Assembly: GCA_963841815.1 (NCBI GenBank)
Contig: CAWJEE010000019.1
Coordinates: 310,001-374,000 of the forward strand
Length of the DNA: 64,000 nt
Direction of reading: 5' to 3'
From: JAOUJD01 sp963841815
GTDB lineage: Bacteria; Pseudomonadota; Gammaproteobacteria; Burkholderiales; Burkholderiaceae_F
This document shows, piece by piece, positions 15,638-23,906 of this stretch. Position numbers and translations under genes: made by a program. The notes beneath the pieces were generated by a model. It saw nothing but the letters and a program-made list of their open reading frames with translations. It did not search any database and had not been told where the DNA came from. How positions within the stretch are numbered: position 1 is the stretch's first letter; the number at the start of each line of letters is the position of its first letter.

Positions 15638-18600
15638 TCAGTCGACGTCCTCGCTGATCGCCGGCGGGGACAACTGCAGCCGCGCGACCACCACGGCACC
15701 GGCCTGCTCGAGGGTCAGCTTCGCGCCCCGGCGCGGCAGCATCGATTTCACGAGTCCCAGCCCCGAAACACTGGTCGCGATCCGCCCGAGATCGAATCCG
15801 GACGGAAGCCGGCCCGGACTTTCGATCGCGAAAACCATGCCGTCCGGCCGAGCCGCGACGCGCACCATGATGCTGTCGCTGCGCGATGACCGGTGCTTGA
15901 TCGCGTTGGTCCCCAGTTCGTTCATCACCAGCGCCAGCGGAACGGCTTCGCCTTCTGGCAGGCCGAAGCGCCAGAGCTCCGGCGGCGGCGGCTCGAAGCG
16001 GATCTCGACGCCGAACATGCTCGACAGCGTCGTGAAGATCCCCTGCGCCACGCCGAGCAGGGGCAGCGTGCCGGTGGACCGGATCTGCAGGCCGTGCACC
16101 TGCGCGATCGCCTGGATCTGTCCCGCGATCTCCGACAGCGTGACCGCGACCTCGGGCTTGCTGTCGGCCATGTGCTGGAGCAGTCCCGCCACGCCCTGCA
16201 GGTTGTTCTTGATGCGGTGGTGCACCTCGCGCACGAGGATGTCGCGCTGCTTGACGACTTCCTCTACCCGCTGCTGTTCCGCCCGCGTGCGCTCCGTCAC
16301 GTCGTCGGCGATCCCGAACACCCGGATGCCGCCGTCTTCCACGCGCACCGGATTGAGGCGCACGTTGACGATGCGCACACCCTTGCTGCGATGATCGATG
16401 CGCGCGGTGATTTCCGACCGCTCGAGCCTCCGCATGCGCGCGACGAGCCGCGGCAGCATCCGCGTGATGGCCGGGAGGTCTTCGTAGTTCAAGTGGCGCA
16501 GGACGCTGCGCGGGTCTTCCAGCAATTCGTCGACGGAGCCGCCGATCATCGACGTGTAGCGCGGGTTCACGTACAGCACGCTCGCGAAGTCGCCCGTCAT
16601 GATGAAGACGAGCTGGTCGATGTTCTCGGCGAACTGCCGGAACCGTGCCTCGGTCTCGCGCAGCGCCGCCTCGGCGCGCACTTCCTCGGTCAGGTCGTCG
16701 ACGATCGACATGACATACCGGGCGCCGCCGTCACCGCCGCGGCCGGACCCGGGCTGCGGCTCGAACAGCGGAACGACCCGCTGGTTCACGGTCAGCCGCT
16801 TGCCGTCGGACCGCAGCATCACGTCGCGCGGACGTTCCACCTGGGTCCCCGTCGACAGCGCCTTGCGGTCGAGTTCGGTGTACAGGTCCGCAAACGGCCG
16901 CGCATAGATCTCCGCCCAGGTGCGGCCCACGACCTGCTTGCGGGTGAGGCCCGTGATCGTCTCGCCCGCGCGGTTGAGGCTCACGAAGCGTCCCGACTCG
17001 GCCTCCCGGACGGAGACGAGGACGGGAAGGTTCTCGACGACCAGGTCGAGGTAGTTCCGGACGCGGCGCAACTCCTCCTCGGACCGGCGGCGCGCGTCGA
17101 CGTCCATCAGCGTCAGGATCATTCCGCGCTCGGGCGCCGACGGTTCGATGGGCCGGCCATACCCGGCGCACCAGAACGTCGTTCCGTCCGCGCGCCGCAT
17201 CTGGCGTTCGAACGAGAAGGCGCCATCGCCCTCGACGATGTCGTCGACCTCGCCCTCGGCCGACGCGGGCGCCGTGGCGCGGACCGTTTCCCATTGCGCC
17301 GGGACCGCGAACAGCGACCCGATCTGCAGCTCCGAGAAGTCCCGCACGTCGTAGCCGAACAGCTGCTCGGTCGCGGCGTTGGCCTTCACGATCAGGTCGT
17401 TGGCGACGTAGAGCATGCCGACGAGCGAGTTGTCGAAGATGAGCTGCAGTTCCGACAGGGCGCTGCGCAGTTCGCTCTCGGACCGTTTGCGCTTGTCGAT
17501 GTCGACGAACGCGAAGATGTACCCGAGCTCGGGGCGTTCCGGATTCACCGCCCGGCCCTGCACGGCGACCCAGATCGGATCGCCCTTCCGCCGGTACATG
17601 TGCAGCTCGAACTCGCAGGCACCGCCGTCGTGGATCTCGTCGTAGTGCTCGGCGAGGCTCGCAAGCAGCAGGTGATCGGTCGGGTGCGTGAACAGTTGCA
17701 TCTGGTTCACGAGGCCGCCCGGATCGCACGCGAGCAGTTCTTCCATCGCGCTGTTGGCCCGCACCGGCCGGCTGTCGCGCACGAAGAGCAGGCCGACGAG
17801 CGCGGTGTCGAAGATCAGCTGCTGCTGTGCCAGCGCCGTCTGCAACTGCTCTTCCTGCCCGCGCCGGTCCGTGATGTCGAGGATCGACGCGATCGTGCCG
17901 CGCGCGGGCGCCTTCGGGTCGATCGGCCGCAGCGAGACCAGGCCCCAGATCGTTCCCGACGGGCCCTTCATGCGGGCTTCGAACGACGCCGGCCGCCCGT
18001 TCGCGATCAGTGCCTGGAGCGGCGCCACCGCGGCCCGGTACTCCTGCTCGCTGGCAAACAGTTCCGCGAACCCGGCGCCGGTCAGGTCGCGTCCAGGTTG
18101 CCCGAACATGAGCTGAGTCTGCGAGTTGTACCGGACCACGCGCTCGTCCGCCAGATGGAGGACCGCCGTGGACGTCGCATCGAGCACCACGTTCAGCTCC
18201 AGGAGCGAACGCGAGAGCGCTTCGCGCTGGCGCTTGATCTCGGTCGTGTCCTGGAACGTGTAGATCGCCTCCTGCAGCGCGGGGACGTCGGGTCCCTCGG
18301 CCTGGATGGGCCGCGCCTGCACCAGGCACCACACCGGCTCGCCATCGCGCCGGAACAGCACGACCTCGCCGCTGGTCGTCTGGTACGGACGCACCACCGG
18401 CATTCCCGAGACCTCGCCCGGCATCCGGTTGCCGCGGTCCTCGCACAGGTCCCATAGCGGCATGCCGATCACTTCGCCGTCGCTGTAGCCGAACATCTCG
18501 GCGAACTCGCGATTGGCGAGGAGGATCTTCCCGGACATCGTCTGCGCGACGCCGACCGACATCGTTTCGAACAGCGTCTGCTGGTCCCGCAGGGCCACCT

Positions 18601-19900
18601 GCAACTGCTCCTCGAAGATCTTCCGGTCCGTGAAGTTCTCGAGAACGATCAGGAAGTGGCGATGCCCGTTGCCCGCGGAAAGGGCCCGCACGCTGCTCTT
18701 GGTCCAGACCAGTTGCCCGTCGCGGTGGACCAGCCGGCGCTCCGCCGTGTCGGTTCCGTGCAATCCCCGCTGCATCTCGTCGCGCATGCGGCGGTACGCC
18801 GGCCGGTCGTCGGCATGCACCAGGTCGTCGAGGTCCTTTCCGATCAGATCCTCGGCCGGGTACCCCAGCGTGTCGCTCGCCGAGCGATTGACGCCGATCG
18901 TGCGGAAGCCGCTGTCGAGCAGCAGGGCGGCCACGGGGCTTTCGTCGAACAGCGCCCGGAACCGCTCGGCGCTCTCGCCCAGGGCCTCTTCAGCCCGCTT
19001 GCGCGCGCTGATGTCCCGCGACAGCAGCAGGATGAACTCGCGGCCCGCCTGCTCCACGCGCTGGACGACCGTTTCGACCGGGAACTCCGCGCCATGCCTG
19101 GTCCGAAAGCGCGACTCGCCGTGGTGCCCACCGCGCGTGCGCAGTTCGTCGTACACCACCTCGAAACCGTCGCGCGCCAGCCCGACGTCGATCGCCGACA
19201 GCTTGAGGCCCTTGATCTCGTCGCGCTCGTAGCCCAGCGACTTCAGGGCGGTCTCATTCGCGTCGAGCACATGGCCGTGCCGGTCCACCTCGAACACCAT
19301 CTCGCCCACGGACTCGAGCGCCTGCCGCAGCGCTGCGAGCGAACTCTCGGCGAAGCGCTCGCGGTCGATGCGCTCCAGCAGGATGAACACCCCGCCGAAC
19401 GTCCCCCCGGGCTCGAACACCGGCGTGCACTTCACGCGCAGCCACGGGCGGTCTCCGAGCGGATAGCGATACTCCGCCTCCCGTGTCGAGGCCTGGCTGT
19501 CCGGCGGCATCCGCCGGATTTCCTCGACCAGCGCTCCGATCGGCGCCAGGCCGGGGGCGTCGTCGAGGCGCAAGCCGATGACATCCGCCGCGGCCACGCC
19601 GAGCAGCGCCTCGAGGTAGTCGTTCCACACGCGATATCGCAGTGCGCCATCCAGCATGCAGATGCCGACGGGCGCCGATGCCAGCAGCGTTCCGACGAAG
19701 AGGTCAGCCCCTGCGGGTGAAGCCGGCGGGACCGCGCTGGCCGCCAGCGGCGCAACGGATGTCGTGTCCGCCGCACGCCCCGTGCCGCGCATAAGCGCGA
19801 GCAGCGCGTCGTCGGGGACCACCTCGACGCTCAACGCGTCGCTGCGGCGCGAGCGGACGCCCGGGGCGAACGAATCGGTCTTGGAGGGCAGCTCGGGCAC
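15638..19900 (-). CDS. Nine-PAS-domain HisKA_2 sensor histidine kinase
   Basis: A very large (1420 residues) predicted soluble sensor kinase. Nine PAS modules can be counted from recurrent end motifs such as SRDISARKRAEE, ENFTDRK, QDTTEIKRQRE, LDITDRRGQEE, DIDKRKRSE and DDVTERTRAEQ, between about residues 60 and 1205. The transmitter has the HisKA_2 phospho-acceptor motif VREVHHRIKNNLQGVAGLL and an HATPase domain with MNELGTNAIKH. No transmembrane helix or signal peptide is visible, so it should sense intracellular cues such as redox state, oxygen or ligands. The start is GTG 19900. The likely partner is the ANTAR regulator just downstream. Confidence 0.92.
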   Translation of the reverse strand: MPELPSKTDSFAPGVRSRRSDALSVEVVPDDALLALMRGTGRAADTTSVAPLAASAVPPASPAGADLFVGTLLASAPVGICMLDGALRYRVWNDYLEALLGVAAADVIGLRLDDAPGLAPIGALVEEIRRMPPDSQASTREAEYRYPLGDRPWLRVKCTPVFEPGGTFGGVFILLERIDRERFAESSLAALRQALESVGEMVFEVDRHGHVLDANETALKSLGYERDEIKGLKLSAIDVGLARDGFEVVYDELRTRGGHHGESRFRTRHGAEFPVETVVQRVEQAGREFILLLSRDISARKRAEEALGESAERFRALFDESPVAALLLDSGFRTIGVNRSASDTLGYPAEDLIGKDLDDLVHADDRPAYRRMRDEMQRGLHGTDTAERRLVHRDGQLVWTKSSVRALSAGNGHRHFLIVLENFTDRKIFEEQLQVALRDQQTLFETMSVGVAQTMSGKILLANREFAEMFGYSDGEVIGMPLWDLCEDRGNRMPGEVSGMPVVRPYQTTSGEVVLFRRDGEPVWCLVQARPIQAEGPDVPALQEAIYTFQDTTEIKRQREALSRSLLELNVVLDATSTAVLHLADERVVRYNSQTQLMFGQPGRDLTGAGFAELFASEQEYRAAVAPLQALIANGRPASFEARMKGPSGTIWGLVSLRPIDPKAPARGTIASILDITDRRGQEEQLQTALAQQQLIFDTALVGLLFVRDSRPVRANSAMEELLACDPGGLVNQMQLFTHPTDHLLLASLAEHYDEIHDGGACEFELHMYRRKGDPIWVAVQGRAVNPERPELGYIFAFVDIDKRKRSESELRSALSELQLIFDNSLVGMLYVANDLIVKANAATEQLFGYDVRDFSELQIGSLFAVPAQWETVRATAPASAEGEVDDIVEGDGAFSFERQMRRADGTTFWCAGYGRPIEPSAPERGMILTLMDVDARRRSEEELRRVRNYLDLVVENLPVLVSVREAESGRFVSLNRAGETITGLTRKQVVGRTWAEIYARPFADLYTELDRKALSTGTQVERPRDVMLRSDGKRLTVNQRVVPLFEPQPGSGRGGDGGARYVMSIVDDLTEEVRAEAALRETEARFRQFAENIDQLVFIMTGDFASVLYVNPRYTSMIGGSVDELLEDPRSVLRHLNYEDLPAITRMLPRLVARMRRLERSEITARIDHRSKGVRIVNVRLNPVRVEDGGIRVFGIADDVTERTRAEQQRVEEVVKQRDILVREVHHRIKNNLQGVAGLLQHMADSKPEVAVTLSEIAGQIQAIAQVHGLQIRSTGTLPLLGVAQGIFTTLSSMFGVEIRFEPPPPELWRFGLPEGEAVPLALVMNELGTNAIKHRSSRSDSIMVRVAARPDGMVFAIESPGRLPSGFDLGRIATSVSGLGLVKSMLPRRGAKLTLEQAGAVVVARLQLSPPAISEDVD

Positions 19901-20009
19901 GCGCGGACCTGTTGAACGATCGATCGAATTGGCTCAGGCGCGACGGGCGCGTGCGATGTTTGGATGCCTCGGAAGAATACCCCAAGGGACACTTGAATCA
20001 CGTGGAATC

Positions 20010-20285
20010 ATGAGTTTGCATGGCTCAAGTTGGACCGACGGATGCCGAACTTCAGCCATCGAATCGACTCTCGGCTGCATGTCAAAAGCACACCCGACCG
20101 GCCAGGCCCCACCCGCCGAACGGCGCGCCCGCGCCGAGTGGCAGTCGCTGCTGGCGCGCCTTCAGGCCGCCGACGGCGGCGACGTGCGACTTCTGCGCGT
20201 TCGCCACGCCATTGCGAGCGGAGAGTTCCAGGTCGATGCCCGTGCCATCGCCGAGCGGCTGATTTCGCGGCTCCTGGTGTCCTGA
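20010..20285 (+). CDS. flgM: Anti-sigma-28 factor FlgM
   Basis: Small protein that binds FliA (sigma28) and blocks late flagellar transcription until hook completion allows its export. The C-terminal half carries the FlgM signature: LLARLQAADGGDV followed by RVRHAIASGEFQVDARAIAERL, matching the sigma28-binding helices. The 91-residue reading from ATG 20010 fits the family length, but ribosome sites are poor; ATG 20079 (68 residues) is an alternative. The N-terminal half is not recognisable, as is usual for this disordered region. The gene faces fliA convergently, which supports the call. Confidence 0.75.
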   Translation: MSLHGSSWTDGCRTSAIESTLGCMSKAHPTGQAPPAERRARAEWQSLLARLQAADGGDVRLLRVRHAIASGEFQVDARAIAERLISRLLVS

Positions 20286-20385
20286 GGGAGAGCTCGGCTC
20301 CCAAGGCGCCGGGCGCTGGCGGAATCGTCGAGCCCTGACGACGGTGCCCCTGCCGCTGCGGCGCGAAACAGGGCGTCGCCTGCCT

Positions 20386-21153
20386 CTACCAGTACTTGAG
20401 CTTCGACCTCAGGCGCGCCACCGCCTGGCTGTGCAGCTGGCAGACACGCGATTCGGTGACGCCCATGACCGCGCCGATCTCGCGCAGGTTCATGTCCTGC
20501 TCGTGATACAGGCTCAGCAGCAGCTTTTCGCGGTCCGGGAGCTCCTCGATGGCGCCGACGAGGGCCTCGCGGAACCGCTTGTCGCGCAGGATGGCGGCAG
20601 GCTCCTGCCCATCGATCACCAGATAGCGCTCCAGGTAGTCCTCGTCATCGGCGCCGTGACCGAGATCGTCGAGATAGACGAGCTGGGAGCCACGGGCGCC
20701 GTTGAGCATTTCCTGGTACTCGGCGACCGGCATCCCGAGTTCGGCTGCGATCTCCGCCTCGGCCGGCGCACGCTTCAGCCGCCCCTCGAGCCGGTGGATC
20801 GCGCTCTCGATGTCGCGCTGGCTCTTGCGCGCCGAACGCGGCATCCAGTCGTTCGCGCGCAGTTCGTCGAGCATCGCGCCGCGGATGCGCTGCGCCGCAT
20901 ACACCTCGAACTGCGTCCCCTGCGACACCTCGAAACGCCCCGCGGCATCCATCAATCCCATCATGCCGGCCTGGATCATGTCGTCGAGTTCAACGTTCGC
21001 CGGCAGCCGCGCAATCATCTGGTGAGCCAGCCGGCGGACCAGCGGCGCGTGCTGCTTGACGAAGGCCTCGACATCGACGACTTCGCATTCACGCACAGGC
21101 GCTTCGTTGAGCGCGTGGTAGAGCTCGTCGTACAGGAAGGCTTCGGTCTTCAT
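20386..21153 (-). CDS. fliA: RNA polymerase sigma-28 factor FliA
   Basis: Sigma factor for class 3 flagellar and chemotaxis genes. The 255-residue protein has sigma70 region 2 (LPANVELDDMIQAGMMGLMDAA and FEVYAAQRIRGAMLDELR), region 3 and region 4 with the helix-turn-helix LREIGAVMGVTESRVCQLHSQ, all in the FliA style (WMPRSARK segment). It would recognise TAAA-N15-GCCGATAA type promoters and be held by FlgM, whose gene is convergent 100 bp away. It stands apart from flhA/flhF/fleN-type neighbours seen in many bacteria. Confidence 0.95.
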   Translation of the reverse strand: MKTEAFLYDELYHALNEAPVRECEVVDVEAFVKQHAPLVRRLAHQMIARLPANVELDDMIQAGMMGLMDAAGRFEVSQGTQFEVYAAQRIRGAMLDELRANDWMPRSARKSQRDIESAIHRLEGRLKRAPAEAEIAAELGMPVAEYQEMLNGARGSQLVYLDDLGHGADDEDYLERYLVIDGQEPAAILRDKRFREALVGAIEELPDREKLLLSLYHEQDMNLREIGAVMGVTESRVCQLHSQAVARLRSKLKYW

Positions 21154-21462
21154 GGGGTGGCTGCAGCGCGATTGGAGTTCGTTCGACCAACGCAGCGTAG
21201 AGGCGGGCCACCATCCGGCATCCGCGGAAACAACCTGAAAAAGGAAACCAACTGCCGGGTTAGCGACGAGGAAGTGAGCACGTCTTCACCTGCCCGCGAT
21301 GCCGATTTTTCCCTCTCGATCAAGGACCTCGGGAGCATCGCTGGCGGCACGTCGTCGCGGTCCGTCGCGCACGTCCGGGCCAGTTCATCTGTTGGGCTGA
21401 TCTCAAGAAGCCCTGCGAGTCGCCGTATCTCCGCTGTGTGGAGTGGAGCGCCCGAAGGAACC
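21154..21462. other. fliA upstream region
   Basis: This 309-bp divergent gap carries the promoters of fliA (minus strand) and the 144-residue orphan (plus strand). It contains no credible gene. A sigma28-like element for the plus strand is at 21403-21429. A short poly-A/T-rich patch (about 21230-21250) may be part of the fliA control region. Confidence 0.5.
21403..21429 (+). promoter_or_regulatory. Candidate sigma28 promoter
   Basis: TCAA (21403-21406), a 15-bp spacer, and GCCGTATC (21422-21429) resemble the FliA consensus TAAA-N15-GCCGATAA with correct spacing and three or four mismatches. The predicted start lies about 27 bp before the ATG of the orphan gene at 21463. Confidence 0.35.
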
Positions 21463-21897
21463 ATGACTCGCAGTCAACTCGTCAAGCAACTTGCGGAGAT
21501 CGCAACCCGGCCCATCGGAAGCGCGGCCGCCGCGCAGCCGCAACCGTTCGCGGCCGAAGCCGCCGACCATTCGACGGCGCAGGCCGAGCTCTTCGTGTGG
21601 TTCGAGGACACGTCCGCGCGGGCGGCCGATGGAGGACGCGGAATGGCGGGCCTGCCTGAGTCGCTGCTCCCGTACGGCACGTCGATGCGCGTGGTCGATC
21701 GTCGCTATGCCGAAGATCACTTCCATCTGCTCTCGGCGGTCCGGCTTCGTTGCACGGACGACCCGTCCGATCTGATCGCCGCGCTGTACACCTCCGCGCT
21801 GTCGGTCGGCACCGTGGCGTGGATCGGCACCGGGTCGCAGTACTCCCGCGCGTGGGACGACATGTACGCCCCCTCTTCTCCGGGACACCCGAACTGA
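21463..21897 (+). CDS. Hypothetical protein in flagellar regulatory locus
   Basis: A 144-residue soluble protein that I do not recognise. It has an Ala-rich N-terminal third and an acidic, aromatic-rich remainder (ELFVWFEDTSARA, VDRRYAEDHFHLLSAVRLRC, GTVAWIGTGSQYSRAWDDMY), and no signal peptide or membrane helix. ATG 21463 has AAGGA just upstream. Its codon bias and termination by a strong hairpin argue for a real gene. The sigma28-like box upstream and the setting between fliA and ycgR suggest a motility role, but no function can be assigned. Confidence 0.65.
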   Translation: MTRSQLVKQLAEIATRPIGSAAAAQPQPFAAEAADHSTAQAELFVWFEDTSARAADGGRGMAGLPESLLPYGTSMRVVDRRYAEDHFHLLSAVRLRCTDDPSDLIAALYTSALSVGTVAWIGTGSQYSRAWDDMYAPSSPGHPN

Positions 21898-21914
21898 CGC
21901 CGCAGTCGCGACCC

Positions 21915-21953
21915 AAGTGAAAAGGGGGCGCTCACCAGCGCCCCCTTTCACTT
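21915..21953. terminator. Bidirectional terminator
   Basis: A 17-bp near-perfect stem (AAGTGAAAGGGGGCGCT with its complement, one bulged A, loop CACC) sits between the convergent orphan gene and ycgR. It is A/T-flanked on both sides and can end transcription in both directions. Confidence 0.85.
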
Positions 21954-21969
21954 CGCGCGAAGCGTACTT

Positions 21970-22731
21970 CTAGACGGCGTACACGTCGCCGCCTGTCCGC
22001 TTCGTCGCTTCCAGCCGTTCCAGGTAGCGCTGCAGGGAGCGACGGGCACCGTCGCCCAGTTCGACAAACTCGAAACCGCAACGACGGCCGCCGACTTCGC
22101 CTGGCCAGGCCTCCATGTACCGCAGCCTCAGCGAAACGCCGATCTGCCCGAGTTCCGGAAGGTCCAGATGGCAGGGACCGACGACCTGGTCGCGGGAAAG
22201 ATCGAACAGCCTCGGAGTCGCGAGCAGCGCCAGGCCGCCGAGGCTTATGTCGAGGACCCGCGCCGGCTCGTACCGATCCGCGCTCCCCGGGATCGGTACG
22301 CGACAGATGGCCGGGCGGCCGCCGGACGGGTTCCTGCGGGGCGCGCTTCGGCGCTGTATGCGCAACACGCGCCGGGGCAGGCGAAGCTGAAACGCCGCCC
22401 GGCCCTGGTGGCACACCGATTCGGCGCCCGCCAGCGTGAACTGGATCTTGGTGCTGTCGAGGAAAGCGACGACGACGATGTCCCCGGCCAGCGCGAACGA
22501 ACGCTGCACGTCGCCGGCGCCGGCGCAGTCGAGAACGACCGTTTCACGCGCCGCATCCACGTCCAGCACGTTGCCCACGGTGAAGCCGGCAGCGTCGTCG
22601 TAATACAGCGTGACGAGCGAGCCGCGACGACGCAGTTCATCGAGCAGCGCCGCGATCCCGTCCCGGCCATGAAGCGCAAAGCGGTCCAGCGCGGGGGATT
22701 CGGCCTCGGGAAACGGCGTGATCAGGCTCAT
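21970..22731 (-). CDS. ycgR: Flagellar brake protein, YcgR-type PilZ
   Basis: A 253-residue c-di-GMP effector with an N-terminal YcgR domain (about 1-120, LVTLYYDDAAGFTVGNVLDVD) and a C-terminal PilZ domain. The PilZ signature is visible: an arginine-rich segment RIQRRSAPRRN followed by DISLGGLALL (D-x-S-x-x-G). YcgR binds the flagellar motor and slows rotation when c-di-GMP is high. The gene lies 4 bp after fliT in the same direction, so it is almost certainly cotranscribed with it. Confidence 0.85.
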   Translation of the reverse strand: MSLITPFPEAESPALDRFALHGRDGIAALLDELRRRGSLVTLYYDDAAGFTVGNVLDVDAARETVVLDCAGAGDVQRSFALAGDIVVVAFLDSTKIQFTLAGAESVCHQGRAAFQLRLPRRVLRIQRRSAPRRNPSGGRPAICRVPIPGSADRYEPARVLDISLGGLALLATPRLFDLSRDQVVGPCHLDLPELGQIGVSLRLRYMEAWPGEVGGRRCGFEFVELGDGARRSLQRYLERLEATKRTGGDVYAV

Positions 22732-22735
22732 GTCC

Positions 22736-23023
22736 TCAGCGACGCGGACGTGGCGGCGAGATCAACTGCTCGAGTTGTCTCAGCCATGGCTCGGATCGAC
22801 CGCGGATTTCCGCATCGGCGGCCAGCATGCGGCGCAGGAGTTCCATGCGCCGACGGTTGTCCTGCGGGCGCAGCAGCGGCGCCGCAACCGAGGCAGCCTT
22901 CAGTGATGCGACCAGCGCCCTGCAACGTTCTTCCTGACGCTCGACTTCATCCCAGTCCGAGTTCCGTGCGGCGTCCAGCATCGACTGGCTGGCCTGGGCG
23001 ATCTGTTCATAGTGGTCCAGCAA
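22736..23023 (-). CDS. fliT: Flagellar export chaperone / FlhDC inhibitor FliT
   Basis: Small helical protein (95 residues from TTG 23023) that chaperones the filament cap FliD and, in enterics, binds FlhDC to inhibit class 2 transcription. The pattern LLDHYEQIAQASQSMLDAARNSDW followed by the EERC segment is FliT-like. The TTG lacks a ribosome site at proper spacing. An ATT codon five codons upstream (23038-23036) sits five bases after a strong AAGGGGAG and would give a more typical N-terminus (MTRSQLLDHYEQ). The gene lies upstream of ycgR and divergent from flhD. Confidence 0.72.
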   Translation of the reverse strand: MLDHYEQIAQASQSMLDAARNSDWDEVERQEERCRALVASLKAASVAAPLLRPQDNRRRMELLRRMLAADAEIRGRSEPWLRQLEQLISPPRPRR

Positions 23024-23190
23024 CTGCGATCGAGTAATGGCTGCTCCCCTTCTTTCGCGCGGCGATCCGTCTTCTCGCTGAAGTTTCGGGTTCTCGTCGC
23101 AACTCGTCTCGAAGCGAAATCTAGCGGTGCGCGCCGAGCAGGCATCGGGCGATTGAAAGGCGAATCGACACGCAATTTCCTTGGCAGGAC

Positions 23191-23218
23191 AAAAAAAAGC
23201 GCCGGCGAAAGCCGGCGC
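23191..23218 (-). terminator. Rho-independent terminator, minus strand
   Basis: GCGCCGGC-GAAA-GCCGGCGC, an 8-bp stem with a GNRA-type loop, is followed on the minus strand by eight T residues. No protein gene on that strand ends here. It must therefore end a small RNA or act as an attenuator in the leader of fliT-ycgR. Confidence 0.85.
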
Positions 23219-23364
23219 AAATGCGGAGGAAATCGAGCATCGAAGCTCCAGCGAAGCACGCTTGCCATCCCCTTGTCCCTCGACGCGGCAGCGGCGCGAG
23301 CGCCTCGCTTGGAAGCAGTAACGGCGGCGCCCGTTCCGCCTTGAGCGGAGGCCGACAAGCGGTC

Positions 23365-23383
23365 TGTAGGAAAAAGCCCTACA
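23365..23383. promoter_or_regulatory. Palindrome TGTAGG-N7-CCTACA upstream of flhD
   Basis: An isolated perfect inverted repeat with 6-bp arms lies about 146 bp before the flhD ATG. Its form resembles operators of NarL/GacA-type dimeric regulators, one of which is encoded at 9803. It lacks a T-run, so a terminator role is unlikely. Confidence 0.4.
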
Positions 23384-23528
23384 CGCGCGCTAGCCGCCGG
23401 CCGACATGGTTTATCGGCGTCCCCTGCTTTAGCCCCCGTTCGTCGGTTCGCACAATGGCGTCACTTCGCAGCACACACCGAAACAAACGCCGGAATCAAC
23501 CGGCAAGAGCTTCCAGGAGGATTCAAAA

Positions 23529-23879
23529 ATGAGCACGATCGCCGCAAGCAACGAACAACTGCTTCAGGAAATCCGCGAAGTCAACCTCGCTTACCTGATG
23601 CTGGCGCAGCACATGATCCGCGCCGACAAGGCGCAGGCGCTGTACCGCCTCGGCGTGTCCGAGGAGGTCGCCAGCATCATCGACCAGCTGACGCCGGCGC
23701 AACTGATGAAGACCGCCAGCTCCAACCAGCTGATCCTGCGCTTCCGCTTCGACGACGACATGGTGTGGAACCTGTTGACCAGCCACTCCCGCACCAAGTC
23801 CAGCGCGACCGGCGCCGCGGTGGCCGGCCTGCACGCCAACATCGTGATGTCCGGCCAACTGGTCGACGTCGCGGCCTGA
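23529..23879 (+). CDS. flhD: Flagellar master regulator subunit FlhD
   Basis: Subunit of the FlhD4C2 complex that activates class 2 flagellar promoters with sigma70. The 116-residue protein has the conserved core EIREVNLAYLMLAQHMIRADK, ALYRLGVSEEVASIIDQL and LTPAQLMKTASSNQLILRFRF. An AGGAGG ribosome site stands at ideal distance before ATG 23529. flhC follows after 27 bp. The long upstream region is divergent from fliT and holds the palindrome and the candidate sRNA. Confidence 0.96.
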   Translation: MSTIAASNEQLLQEIREVNLAYLMLAQHMIRADKAQALYRLGVSEEVASIIDQLTPAQLMKTASSNQLILRFRFDDDMVWNLLTSHSRTKSSATGAAVAGLHANIVMSGQLVDVAA

Positions 23880-23906
23880 ACGAAGCGCCGAGGAGCGGGG
23901 GCCACC

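Larger units (their letters stand above)
23191..23404 (-). ncRNA. Candidate small RNA or fliT leader RNA
   Basis: A GCCGATAA box identical to the sigma28 -10 element lies on the minus strand at 23418-23411, and a canonical terminator lies at 23218-23191, about 210 nt downstream. No convincing protein frame fills the interval. A TAAA element is present, but only 9 bp from the -10 box instead of 15. The transcript would either be a free sRNA or a leader whose terminator controls fliT-ycgR. Confidence 0.4.

Noticed and set aside
15893..18457. An 854-codon plus-strand frame within the nine-PAS kinase gene
   Set aside because: Antisense to a strongly supported kinase gene; the composition is that of reverse-frame translation of PAS repeats, with no signal, motif or ribosome site.
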